From the NCBI GenBank assembly GCA_002493325.1, contig DKYL01000057.1, positions 1 through 22,030 on the forward strand: DNA of 22,030 nt, in the 5' to 3' direction. The notes under the pieces are model-generated. The model ran no database searches. It saw only the letters and a list, made by a program, of their open reading frames with translations, and was not told the DNA's origin. Positions 14,902-21,547 of the stretch are shown here, piece after piece. This DNA is from Ruminococcaceae bacterium UBA7101. Lineage in GTDB: Bacteria; Bacillota; Clostridia; Oscillospirales; Acutalibacteraceae. The translations under genes and the position numbers were made by a program. Position 1 is the stretch's first letter. Each line of letters begins with the position of its first letter.

Positions 14902-15719
14902 AATAACGCCTTATAAATATCTCCCTTTTTAAATGGGGTCTGTGCCGCAATCTCCTTTGCTGCACTGTTGACGGACATTCCCTTTTCAACAAGTGCTTCA
15001 GCCATACCGACAGCATCATCAAGAGTAATTTCGGCAGCTTGCTCAGCCTTTTTGCCCTCAATAATCAGAACAATTTCTCCCTTGATTGTACCGTTTGAAT
15101 ATACCTCGGCAGCTTCCTTCAGGGTCGTTCTTATAACCTGCTCGTGAATTTTTGTTATTTCACGCACAATCGCAAGCTCTCTGTCCCCTAATGTATTATA
15201 TAAATCCTTAAGAGTATTTGACAGCTTATGGGGTGCTTCATAAAAAATCAGGGTGCGTTTTTCATCCTTGATTTCCTCTAAATGCTCACGTCTTGATTTT
15301 TTATTGACAGACAGAAAGCCCTCAAAGGTAAAGCGTCCGCTTGGCATACCCGATATAGCAAGCGCAGTTGCAAATGCCGTAGGACCGGGAACGGATTCAA
15401 CCTCTATCCCCATTTCGTGACAAAGCTTAACCAAATCCTCACCCGGGTCACTGATAGCAGGCATACCTGCATCTGTTACAATAGCACAGCTTTTGCCGTT
15501 TGCAATGCGTGTGCATATCATTTCTCCACGCTCACGCTTGTTGTGCTCAAAATAGGAAACCATTTCTTTTTTTATATCAAAATGGTTGAGCAGCTTCATT
15601 GTAACCCTTGTGTCCTCTGCTGCAATAAAATCAACACTGTCAAGCACCTCAACGGCTCTCGGCGAAAAGTCACCGAGATTGCCGATAGGAGTACCGACTA
15701 CATATAGCTTACCGCTCAT
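14898..15719 (-). CDS. rsmI: 16S rRNA (cytidine-1402-2'-O)-methyltransferase
   Basis: 273 aa, normal for RsmI, which methylates the 2'-OH of C1402 in the ribosomal P site using SAM. Family signatures are LYVVGTPIGNLGD (5-17), the segment EDTR (35-38), SYFEHNKRER (55-64), VTDAGMPAISDPG (81-93), VPGPTA (110-115) and FYEAPHKL. The C-terminal part is the small dimerisation/RNA-contact domain. Its ATG overlaps the end of the TrmN6-like gene and its own stop overlaps the radical SAM start, both as ATGA, a tightly coupled trio. The same pairing of a YfiC/YabB-type methyltransferase with rsmI is common in Firmicutes. Confidence 0.96.
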   Translation of the reverse strand: MSGKLYVVGTPIGNLGDFSPRAVEVLDSVDFIAAEDTRVTMKLLNHFDIKKEMVSYFEHNKRERGEMICTRIANGKSCAIVTDAGMPAISDPGEDLVKLCHEMGIEVESVPGPTAFATALAISGMPSGRFTFEGFLSVNKKSRREHLEEIKDEKRTLIFYEAPHKLSNTLKDLYNTLGDRELAIVREITKIHEQVIRTTLKEAAEVYSNGTIKGEIVLIIEGKKAEQAAEITLDDAVGMAEALVEKGMSVNSAAKEIAAQTPFKKGDIYKALL

Positions 15720-16447
15720 TTATCATACCCGTCAGCATAAGAGCCATAAATTTCAAGCATTTCGTCAGTGAATTTGCCATTGTCCTTTTTGATAACAAGC
15801 TGTGGCTCTACCCTTAAAAAGGGTTTAGCACCCTTTTGCCCCTGCACTAAAAACAGAAAGGGCTGCTCCCCTGTCTTGTCCTGAACAAAACGCAATCTCT
15901 TTGGCTCAAGCTTATACCTTCTCATAATTTCAAGTGTGTCAACCAGTCTTTCAGGGCGGTGACACATACAAAATCTTCCGCTGTATTTCAGCAGATACGC
16001 CCCTGCCTTAACCGCATCCTCAATATTACAGCACACCTCATGCCGTGCAATCCTTGCACTTTCTCCCAGGGACTCAATCCCTGTGCCTATAGGCTTATAC
16101 GGCGGATTCATAGTAACAAGAGAAAACGCCTCAGCCTGAAACACCTTATTGATTTCCCTCAAATCACAGTTATATGCTTTTATTCTGTCAGACAGATTAT
16201 TGATTTCAATGGAATGACTGACCTGTTCAAACGCATTCTGCTGAATATCCAGACAGGATACATTATTGATTCTGCTGTCCCTGAGCCACAAAAACGGAAT
16301 AATTCCACAGCCTGTCCCCATATCAAGCGCCTTGTCACGTGCCTTGATTTTTGCAAAATGGGAAAGAATCACCGCATCCGTTCCGAAGGTGTGGTCACTT
16401 GAAACAGCTAATTTTATTTCATCACTTAATCTTTCATAATTATACAT
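15716..16447 (-). CDS. tRNA1(Val) (adenine37-N6)-methyltransferase family protein (TrmN6/YabB type)
   Basis: 243 aa from the ATG at 16447. Class I SAM-dependent fold: LDMGTGCGIIPFLW (41-54) is the SAM-binding loop, LDIQQNAFE the acidic strand-2 end, and NPPY (114-117) the N6-adenine methyltransferase catalytic motif. The N-terminal ERLSDEIKLAVSSDHTFGTDAVILSHF is the family start, which fits this Met and argues against the 54 further in-frame residues upstream. Relatives modify tRNA1(Val) at A37. No Shine-Dalgarno site precedes the ATG; instead TTGATA-17-TATAAT ends 6 bases before it, suggesting a leaderless mRNA. First gene of the coupled set with rsmI and the radical SAM protein. Confidence 0.88.
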   Translation of the reverse strand: MYNYERLSDEIKLAVSSDHTFGTDAVILSHFAKIKARDKALDMGTGCGIIPFLWLRDSRINNVSCLDIQQNAFEQVSHSIEINNLSDRIKAYNCDLREINKVFQAEAFSLVTMNPPYKPIGTGIESLGESARIARHEVCCNIEDAVKAGAYLLKYSGRFCMCHRPERLVDTLEIMRRYKLEPKRLRFVQDKTGEQPFLFLVQGQKGAKPFLRVEPQLVIKKDNGKFTDEMLEIYGSYADGYDK

Positions 16448-16453
16448 AATTTT

Positions 16454-16482
16454 ATTATAGCAAATAGAAATGCTCTTATCAA
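16454..16482 (-). promoter_or_regulatory. Promoter of the TrmN6-rsmI-radical SAM cluster
   Basis: On the minus strand TTGATA (16477-16482), 17-base spacer, TATAAT (16454-16459). The expected transcription start falls at about 16447, the A of the ATG. Confidence 0.75.
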
Positions 16483-16489
16483 GCAATAT

Positions 16490-16519
16490 AAAGAAAAAAG
16501 AACGGCGAAATCGCCGTTC
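16490..16519 (-). terminator. Intrinsic terminator of the M28 peptidase gene
   Basis: GAACGGCGA (16500-16508) pairs with TCGCCGTTC (16511-16519); with a realistic loop this is a GC-rich hairpin followed on the minus strand by T6. It lies 16 bases after the M28 stop and close to the next gene's -35. Confidence 0.88.
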
Positions 16520-16535
16520 CTTCACAATTGTATTC

Positions 16536-17777
16536 TTACTGTTTTGCGCCGTTATCGAACATTTCAAGTGCCTTGACTGAAACTGCAAAGCAGTCTGCAA
16601 GACCTTCAAGATTCATATTGTCATATGTATCACGGCGAGTATGGTAATAGTCCTCCAGCTTATGGTTAAGACCTGTGATACCTGTTGAGCGGAAGCCTGC
16701 CTGTGCAAATGCAGCATTATCTGTTGCACCGCCGAGTGGTGGTACCCAGCCCTTAATGCAATGAACATTAAGCTCTTTAGCTGCTTCCATAAACAGGTCA
16801 GAAACATCCTTATCTGCCTTAACAGTGCCGTTAAGGTCACGATAGTTTGCCATAAGATATTTTGGGTCATGAATTGTATCGTATGAGAAGAAGAATGTCG
16901 GAACATCCTGATACTCACCCTTATGAGCCTCGCACCAAGCCTTGGAACCGCGAAGACCTGCTTCCTCTGAGCCTGTAAGAACAACACCAACCTCTGTATT
17001 TTCAAGGGTGATGCCTGCATCCTGCAGTGCCTTCATAATTGCAATACCCATATAACAGCCTGAAAGGTTATCGTTTGCACCGTCAACAACTCTTTTTTCA
17101 TTCCACATCCAATATAAACCGATTAAGAACGGAACAAAAATCAAACCGATTAATGCGAACTTGAAGAGCGGAGAAGACTTGTCAATCACTGCAAAGCCGA
17201 TACCATTCTGAACAACATACATAATTGAAATAACAATATAGTAAACAGCACCGATACCGCAGATAATAGCGTGACCCTCAAAGCCGACACCGCCGAGCTT
17301 GTAGTTAACAGGCCATTCCCACGCAGCGTCAGGATGACCGTTGAAGAAAATTCTGCGCTTAACCTCACCTGTGCAGTGCTTGATAGCTGTCACATTGTGA
17401 CCTGTCTTTTCAGGGAAAAATCTGTCCATTGTCTTTTTGTAAAGACCAAACTGTAAAAATGCAATAAGAAGACCGAGAACAATCAGAACTGCTGACACAA
17501 TCGGACAGAAGAAGAACAGAACGATTGCAGCAAGCACGAATGTGATTGTGAAATAAATCCAGCCGAAGAATGAGCCCGGATTTTCCTTAAAGCTTTCAAC
17601 CTTAGCCTCGTCACAGCCACAGTCTTTTTTGAGCACGTCAGCCATATACTCACAAGCGATTTTTTCACCCTCTGAGCCGGGATCACGCTTAGGCATATCC
17701 TTGCAGATGTGGGTAATTTCATCCACCATATACTGCGCATACTCTTTTTTCTTGTTAATAATACTTTTTAAATTCAT
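16536..17777 (-). CDS. M28 family metallopeptidase with inserted membrane segments
   Basis: 413 aa. The M28 di-zinc site is complete by motif: His148 in NGHPDAAWEW, Asp236 in GANDNLSG, catalytic Glu271 and ligand Glu272 in GSEEAGLRGS, Asp300 in YDTIHD, and His379 in YYHTRRDTYDNMN. Two hydrophobic hairpins interrupt the fold: about 72-112 (two helices) before the first ligand, and about 167-225 (three to four helices) between His148 and Asp236. The protein has no signal peptide, so it is an integral membrane aminopeptidase-like enzyme with a cytosolic or outward catalytic face; orientation is not clear. Substrates are probably peptides. AGGAGGAG lies 7 bases before the ATG. It has its own promoter (17805-17833) and terminator. 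Confidence 0.88.
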   Translation of the reverse strand: MNLKSIINKKKEYAQYMVDEITHICKDMPKRDPGSEGEKIACEYMADVLKKDCGCDEAKVESFKENPGSFFGWIYFTITFVLAAIVLFFFCPIVSAVLIVLGLLIAFLQFGLYKKTMDRFFPEKTGHNVTAIKHCTGEVKRRIFFNGHPDAAWEWPVNYKLGGVGFEGHAIICGIGAVYYIVISIMYVVQNGIGFAVIDKSSPLFKFALIGLIFVPFLIGLYWMWNEKRVVDGANDNLSGCYMGIAIMKALQDAGITLENTEVGVVLTGSEEAGLRGSKAWCEAHKGEYQDVPTFFFSYDTIHDPKYLMANYRDLNGTVKADKDVSDLFMEAAKELNVHCIKGWVPPLGGATDNAAFAQAGFRSTGITGLNHKLEDYYHTRRDTYDNMNLEGLADCFAVSVKALEMFDNGAKQ

Positions 17778-17804
17778 TGTTACTCCTCCTTTAAATATAG
17801 AACC

Positions 17805-17833
17805 ATTATAACCTAATCGAGTGCTTTTTGCAA
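17805..17833 (-). promoter_or_regulatory. Promoter of the M28 peptidase gene
   Basis: On the minus strand TTGCAA (17828-17833), 17 bases, TATAAT (17805-17810). The -35 lies inside the last codons of the ABC ATPase gene. Confidence 0.6.
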
Positions 17834-18619
17834 GAACGTATGAAGAATTTCGCTTTTCGGATTGTCAAATACCTGTGACGGTGTGCCGTATTCCTCAACA
17901 ACACCGTTTGCCATAAACATAATTTTATCCGAAACATTCTTAGCAAACTGCATTTCGTGTGTAACAACAATCATTGTGCTGTCACCTGTTTTCAGTGAAC
18001 GGATAACATTAAGCACCTCGCCTGTAAGCTCCGGGTCAAGGGCTGAGGTAGGCTCATCAAAACAAAGAATATCAGGCTTCATAGCAAGTGCCCTTGCAAT
18101 AGCAACTCTCTGCTGCTGACCGCCCGAAAGCTCGCAGGGATATGCCTTTGCCTTTTCGCTGAGTCCCACTCTTTCAAGGAGCTCATAAGCATTATTATCA
18201 ATCTCACCCAACCGCTTTGTCTTGATTTCTTTTGACAATGCTCCATTCTTTTTCAATGTCTTAAGCTCATCCTTTAATGCGAGCTTTGGTGCAAGCGTCA
18301 GATTATCAAAAACCGTATATTGCGGAAACAGATTGAACTGCTGGAAAACCAAGCCGAAATGTAATCTGTTACGTCTTATTTCCTTTTCATTAAGCGTGTT
18401 TTTGTCATCGGTATCAAAAAGCGTTTCTCCCAACACCTTAATTGAGCCTTTATCGGCAATCTCCAAAAAGTTAAGGCATCTTAAAAGTGTTGTTTTGCCG
18501 CTGCCTGATGAACCGATTATAGACAGCACATCACCCTTTTCAAGTGAAAAATCAATGCCCTTCAGTACCTCGTTATTACCGAAGCTTTTATGTATATTTT
18601 TTACATCCAATATAGCCAT
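17813..18619 (-). CDS. Polar amino-acid ABC transporter ATP-binding protein
   Basis: 268 aa from the ATG at 18619, with GAGGT 7 bases upstream; the longer open frame would run into the permease gene. All ABC motifs are present: Walker A GSSGSGKT (36-43), Q-loop QQFNLFPQ (93-100), signature LSGGQQQRVAIARAL (164-178), Walker B ILCFDEPTSALD (184-195) and H-loop His221. The GlnQ/HisP group reads LFPQYTVFDNLTLAP as here. It is about 25 residues longer than a usual GlnQ because of a Lys-rich insert at about 114-142, just after the Q-loop. It energises import with the permease upstream, from which it is separated by only 4 bases. Substrate is probably a polar amino acid, but not identified. Confidence 0.93.
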   Translation of the reverse strand: MAILDVKNIHKSFGNNEVLKGIDFSLEKGDVLSIIGSSGSGKTTLLRCLNFLEIADKGSIKVLGETLFDTDDKNTLNEKEIRRNRLHFGLVFQQFNLFPQYTVFDNLTLAPKLALKDELKTLKKNGALSKEIKTKRLGEIDNNAYELLERVGLSEKAKAYPCELSGGQQQRVAIARALAMKPDILCFDEPTSALDPELTGEVLNVIRSLKTGDSTMIVVTHEMQFAKNVSDKIMFMANGVVEEYGTPSQVFDNPKSEILHTFLQKALD

Positions 18620-18623
18620 ATCA

Positions 18624-19271
18624 TCAACCTCTGTAATAATCAAGTTTCTTTTCAATTCTGCCGAATATAATCGTAAGCAAGCCGTTAAAGAGAAGGAAGA
18701 ATACGCCTGTGTAGAACAAAGGCCAGATAATTCCTCTTGCAGAAAATCTGTCGGCTGCCATAATAATTTCACTGACAGCAATAACTCTTGCAAGTGAAGT
18801 ATCCTTAACAAGTGTAATAATTTCATTACTCATCGGCGGAATAATTCTTTTAACAACCTGCATAAGAACTACTTTAAAAAAGATTTGCGGCTTAGTCATA
18901 CCAAGCACCTGACCTGCCTCATACTGTCCCTTTGGTATGCTCTCGATACCGCCTCTGTAAATCTCTGAAAAATAACAGGAATAATTGATAACAAATGCTA
19001 TCAGTGCAGCGGTAAAGCGCACCTTAATCGGAAAATTAAACAATAAACCGGGAACATAAAGCACCACAAAAAGCTGAAGCATCAGCGGTGTACCCCTGAT
19101 AATCCAGACAAAGGTTTTTGAAAGCCACTTGAGCGGCTTGAATTTTGATGTGGAGCAAAAGGTTATAATCAGACCAAGAGGCAGTGAAAACAGAAGCGTC
19201 AAGCCAAACAGCTTTACATTTTCACCAAAGCCCTTAAGAAGCTCGGTTGAAACCGTTACAAAGCTACCCAT
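18624..19271 (-). CDS. Polar amino-acid ABC transporter permease
   Basis: 215 aa, HisM/GlnP-type permease. About five hydrophobic segments are visible. The early block WIIRGTPLMLQLFVVLY and the cytoplasmic EAA loop GQYEAGQVLGMTKPQIFFKVVLMQ (coupling helix to the ATPase), then NEIITLVKDTSLARVI, are diagnostic of the His/Glu/Gln/Arg-type family. Only one permease gene is present, so a homodimer is expected. GGGG precedes the ATG at a suitable distance. It lies 99 bases after the binding-protein gene, with a hairpin in the gap, and is followed at once by the ATPase. Confidence 0.93.
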   Translation of the reverse strand: MGSFVTVSTELLKGFGENVKLFGLTLLFSLPLGLIITFCSTSKFKPLKWLSKTFVWIIRGTPLMLQLFVVLYVPGLLFNFPIKVRFTAALIAFVINYSCYFSEIYRGGIESIPKGQYEAGQVLGMTKPQIFFKVVLMQVVKRIIPPMSNEIITLVKDTSLARVIAVSEIIMAADRFSARGIIWPLFYTGVFFLLFNGLLTIIFGRIEKKLDYYRG

Positions 19272-19310
19272 ACAATTCCCCTATCACAAATAAACTAATA
19301 AAAATTCATT

Positions 19311-19339
19311 GACGGAAGCACCTCAAGGATGTTTCCGTC
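19311..19339 (-). terminator. Intercistronic hairpin between binding protein and permease genes
   Basis: GACGGAA (19311-19317) pairs with TTCCGTC (19333-19339), with further partial pairing inside, and a short T-run follows on the minus strand. It is probably a leaky terminator or mRNA-stabilising hairpin that keeps the binding protein in excess over the membrane parts, a known pattern in ABC operons; not shown here. Confidence 0.55.
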
Positions 19340-19370
19340 GAAGAAATAAAATACAAATTTTATAAATTAA

Positions 19371-20228
19371 TTATTCAGCAATAAGCTGCTCGCCGAGCTT
19401 GTATTTGTCAGCAATCTTCTGAAGAGTGCCGTCAGCAAGGAGCTCTTTTCTTGCCTTATTAACCTCAGCAGTAACATCACTGCCCTTTCTGAATGCAATA
19501 CCATACTGCTCGTCAGCAAAGCTTGCACCTTCAACAATAACAATATCAGCATAGTCTGTACCCTCACCAAGTGAGCCGATACCTGTTACATAGTCAATAA
19601 CAGCAGCATCTGCTGAGCCTGACTTAACTTCCATCATTGCCTTAGCCATGCTGTCAACAGCAATATAGTTACAGCCCTCAAAGAAAGCGTCAGTCTGTGC
19701 AACGCCCTCACCTGCTGATTCCTTTTCAGCAACTACTGTTGCACCCTTGAGTGAGCCTGCTGCAGAATACTTTTCAGCATTCTCTGCCTTAGTAATCAAA
19801 ATCTGCTTATTGTTCATATAAGGATCGGAAATTGACATTGTAGCAAGTCTCTTATCATCAATTGTAAAACCATTCCAGATACAGTCAATATTTTTTGCGT
19901 TAAGCTCATTCTCCTTAGCCTCCCAGTTGATTACCTGGAACTTAGGAGTAACACCAAGCTTTTCGCAAACTGCCTTACCGAACTCAACCTCAAAGCCTGT
20001 CAGCTCTGTTTCAGCCTCATCAGCATAATAATCCATAGGTGCAAAAAGAGTGATACCGATAACAAGCTCGCCCTTATCCTTTATGTAAGCTAAATCTGAG
20101 CTTTCGGCACTTGTATCTGTGCTGCTTTCCTTTTTGTCATCTGTCTTTTCTTTTGTACAAGCAGCAAATAATGAGCCCACTGAAACGAGCATTAAAACTG
20201 CAAGTAAAACGGATAATACTTTTTTCAT
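19371..20228 (-). CDS. Amino-acid ABC transporter substrate-binding lipoprotein
   Basis: 285 aa. Signal peptide with a lipobox ending SLFAAC (Cys24), followed by a Lys/Asp/Ser-rich linker (25-45), so it is tethered to the outer face of the membrane. The mature part is the SBP_bac_3 fold: LVIGITLFAPMDYY near the N-terminus, TGFEVEFGKAVCEKLG, then IDCIWNGFTI and the hinge-side segment SGSADAAVIDY, and a C-terminal LADGTLQKIADKY, which is the family's typical end. It captures a polar amino acid and delivers it to the permease. The nearest family members bind Gln, Glu, Cys or Arg; no specificity can be assigned. Own promoter (20299-20327), GAAAGGAA near the ATG. Confidence 0.93.
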   Translation of the reverse strand: MKKVLSVLLAVLMLVSVGSLFAACTKEKTDDKKESSTDTSAESSDLAYIKDKGELVIGITLFAPMDYYADEAETELTGFEVEFGKAVCEKLGVTPKFQVINWEAKENELNAKNIDCIWNGFTIDDKRLATMSISDPYMNNKQILITKAENAEKYSAAGSLKGATVVAEKESAGEGVAQTDAFFEGCNYIAVDSMAKAMMEVKSGSADAAVIDYVTGIGSLGEGTDYADIVIVEGASFADEQYGIAFRKGSDVTAEVNKARKELLADGTLQKIADKYKLGEQLIAE

Positions 20229-20255
20229 TTTTAAATTCCTTTCAATTTTTATACT

Positions 20256-20327
20256 GTTAGCACATTAGCACTTTGCCACAGTAAAACGTTATGCGTTCAT
20301 TATAACAGATAAAAACGAAAAAAGCAA
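20256..20327 (-). promoter_or_regulatory. Promoter and 5' leader of the amino-acid ABC operon
   Basis: On the minus strand TTGCTT (20322-20327), 17 bases, TATAAT (20299-20304), start near 20292. The leader contains two tandem 8-base units GTGCTAA(T/C) (20256-20271), which could be a regulator site. Confidence 0.6.
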
Positions 20328-20335
20328 CAGCAAAT

Positions 20336-20372
20336 AAAAAAAGAATTACTAGCCCTTGCGGGCTAGTAATTC
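20336..20372 (-). terminator. Strong intrinsic terminator of the candidate small RNA
   Basis: Perfect 13-bp stem (20343-20355 with 20360-20372), tetraloop, then T7 on the minus strand. It stops transcription coming from 20373 and above, where there is no protein gene. Confidence 0.93.
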
Positions 20373-20504
20373 CTTGTTGTACTCACTAATAACTACAGTT
20401 CTCATATTTCTTACAAACAGTCAGCGTATTGAAACAAATACGTAGAGGTAAAAAATAATCAAACTCCAGAGATTAACTACTAATGAAGTACATGATGTTA
20501 GTTC
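20343..20504 (-). ncRNA. Candidate rod-shaped small RNA, possibly 6S-like
   Basis: This 391-base gap (20229-20619) holds no supported ORF, but on the minus strand has a promoter (TTGCAA-16-TATAAT at 20511-20538) and, about 160 bases later, the strong terminator at 20343-20372. Between them the RNA can fold as one rod: a 17-bp helix of 20474-20491 with 20379-20395 (one bulge, several G:U), a 9-bp helix of 20448-20456 with 20406-20414, and a terminal hairpin of 20425-20430 with 20437-20442. The first two helices flank a large internal bubble. Length and rod-plus-central-bubble shape recall 6S RNA, but no sequence motif proves it. A cis-acting leader of the ABC operon is less likely because that operon has its own promoter beyond the terminator. 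Confidence 0.5.
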
Positions 20505-20510
20505 TTTTAC

Positions 20511-20538
20511 ATTATAGCATACTTTTCACAAATTGCAA
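20511..20538 (-). promoter_or_regulatory. Promoter of the candidate small RNA
   Basis: On the minus strand TTGCAA (20533-20538), 16 bases, TATAAT (20511-20516). It lies downstream of the Suf gene and has no ORF in front of it. Confidence 0.6.
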
Positions 20539-20581
20539 TAGGGAAAATCAACTTTTTTTAAAAAAATCGTATATTTTTTTG

Positions 20582-20613
20582 TTTTGGCAAGGTTAATTAA
20601 CACATTGCCAAAA
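20582..20613 (-). terminator. Hairpin after the SufBD gene, possible terminator
   Basis: TTTTGGCAA (20582-20590) pairs with TTGCCAAAA (20605-20613), starting just after the SufBD stop. On the minus strand an A-run rather than a T-run follows at once; the T7 run comes about 15 bases later. It is a weak or atypical terminator, or an mRNA-stabilising 3' hairpin. Confidence 0.4.
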
Positions 20614-20619
20614 AGTGTA

Positions 20620-21537
20620 TTATTTCAGAAAGCCGTTGACAATCTGTTCCTCAGCCTCCTCGGCAGTCAAGCCAAGCGTCATCAGTTTTATAATCTGCTC
20701 ACCTGCAATTTTGCCTATAGCCGCCTCATGAATCAAAGCCGCATCCAAATCATTGGCTGTAATTTCAGGAACAGCACTTATAACCGCATCACCCATAATA
20801 ATAGCGTCACACTCGGAATGACCTGTGCATTTATTATTGCCGTTAATCTTTGAATAGAAAACCTGTTTTGAGTTATCCTTTGCTACCGAGCGTGAAATAA
20901 CATTGGCACTGGAATTTTCTCCGTCCATATCAACATCAAAGCTTGTTTCGGCATATTGATTGCCGTGTGTCATAAGCTTTTCGGTAATCACAATTTTGGC
21001 ATCCCGGTCAAGCCTTGCCTTTGTTGAACGCTTTGTTGAGTCAATTCCCTTAATCTGAACTGTTTCCATTTCAAGGAATCCACCCTCTTCAATATCAACA
21101 ATGGTCTGTGGGTTCATTATTCTTTCACCCGTTCCCTCGCCTGAGCCATAATGCTTTTCAACATATTTAACCTTGGCATTTTTGCCGATATGGAAGGAAT
21201 GAATACCCGAATGTGCCGAAAGGCTGTCGCCCGCATTGTGGATACCGCATCCGGCAACAATAATAACATCAGCATTTTCACCGATATAAAAATCATTATA
21301 CACACATTCCTCAAGTCCGCTTTCGCTGATAATTACAGGAATATGAACACTTTCCTTTTTAGTATTCGGTTTAACAATAATATCAATACCCTGCTTGTCC
21401 TGCTTTGTGACAATATCAATATTGGCAGTTGTATTTCTTCCTGCTCCTGCACCGTTTGCTCTTATATTATAAGCACCTGTGGGCACCTCGTGTAAATCCG
21501 CAACCTGCTCAAGCAGCATTTTCTGAATCTGATCCAT
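20620..21537 (-). CDS. SufB/SufD-family Fe-S cluster assembly scaffold
   Basis: 305 aa from the ATG at 21537, with GAGAGGAG upstream; the longer open frame overlaps sufC. It carries the SufBD beta-helix core and the C-terminal block ALIHEAAIGKI with His270 and Glu271, plus Cys237 in NKCTGHSECD, positions comparable to the SufB/SufD cluster-building residues. With SufC it forms a complex that assembles Fe-S clusters for apo-proteins in the cytoplasm. It is much shorter than E. coli SufB or SufD (about 495 and 423 aa), as in the minimal SufBC-type systems of archaea and anaerobic Firmicutes. It lies 10 bases after sufC and no sufS or sufU is visible inside the window. Which of SufB or SufD it best matches is unsure. 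Confidence 0.88.
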   Translation of the reverse strand: MDQIQKMLLEQVADLHEVPTGAYNIRANGAGAGRNTTANIDIVTKQDKQGIDIIVKPNTKKESVHIPVIISESGLEECVYNDFYIGENADVIIVAGCGIHNAGDSLSAHSGIHSFHIGKNAKVKYVEKHYGSGEGTGERIMNPQTIVDIEEGGFLEMETVQIKGIDSTKRSTKARLDRDAKIVITEKLMTHGNQYAETSFDVDMDGENSSANVISRSVAKDNSKQVFYSKINGNNKCTGHSECDAIIMGDAVISAVPEITANDLDAALIHEAAIGKIAGEQIIKLMTLGLTAEEAEEQIVNGFLK

Positions 21538-21547
21538 ACTACTCCTC

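Noticed and set aside
16448..16609. Longer methyltransferase ORF
   Set aside because: The extension reads through the M28 terminator and the promoter, and family similarity begins at the Met at 16447.
18620..18826. Longer ABC ATPase ORF
   Set aside because: It is the shadow of the permease gene; the ATG at 18619 has its own ribosome-binding site and the normal family N-terminus.
20256..20280. CIRCE (HrcA) element suggested by TTAGCAC
   Set aside because: The required inverted half GAGTGCTAA at 9-base spacing is absent; there is only a direct repeat.
20343..20504. T-box or amino-acid riboswitch controlling the ABC operon
   Set aside because: No T-box antiterminator consensus or known riboswitch core was seen, and a separate promoter for the operon lies beyond the terminator.
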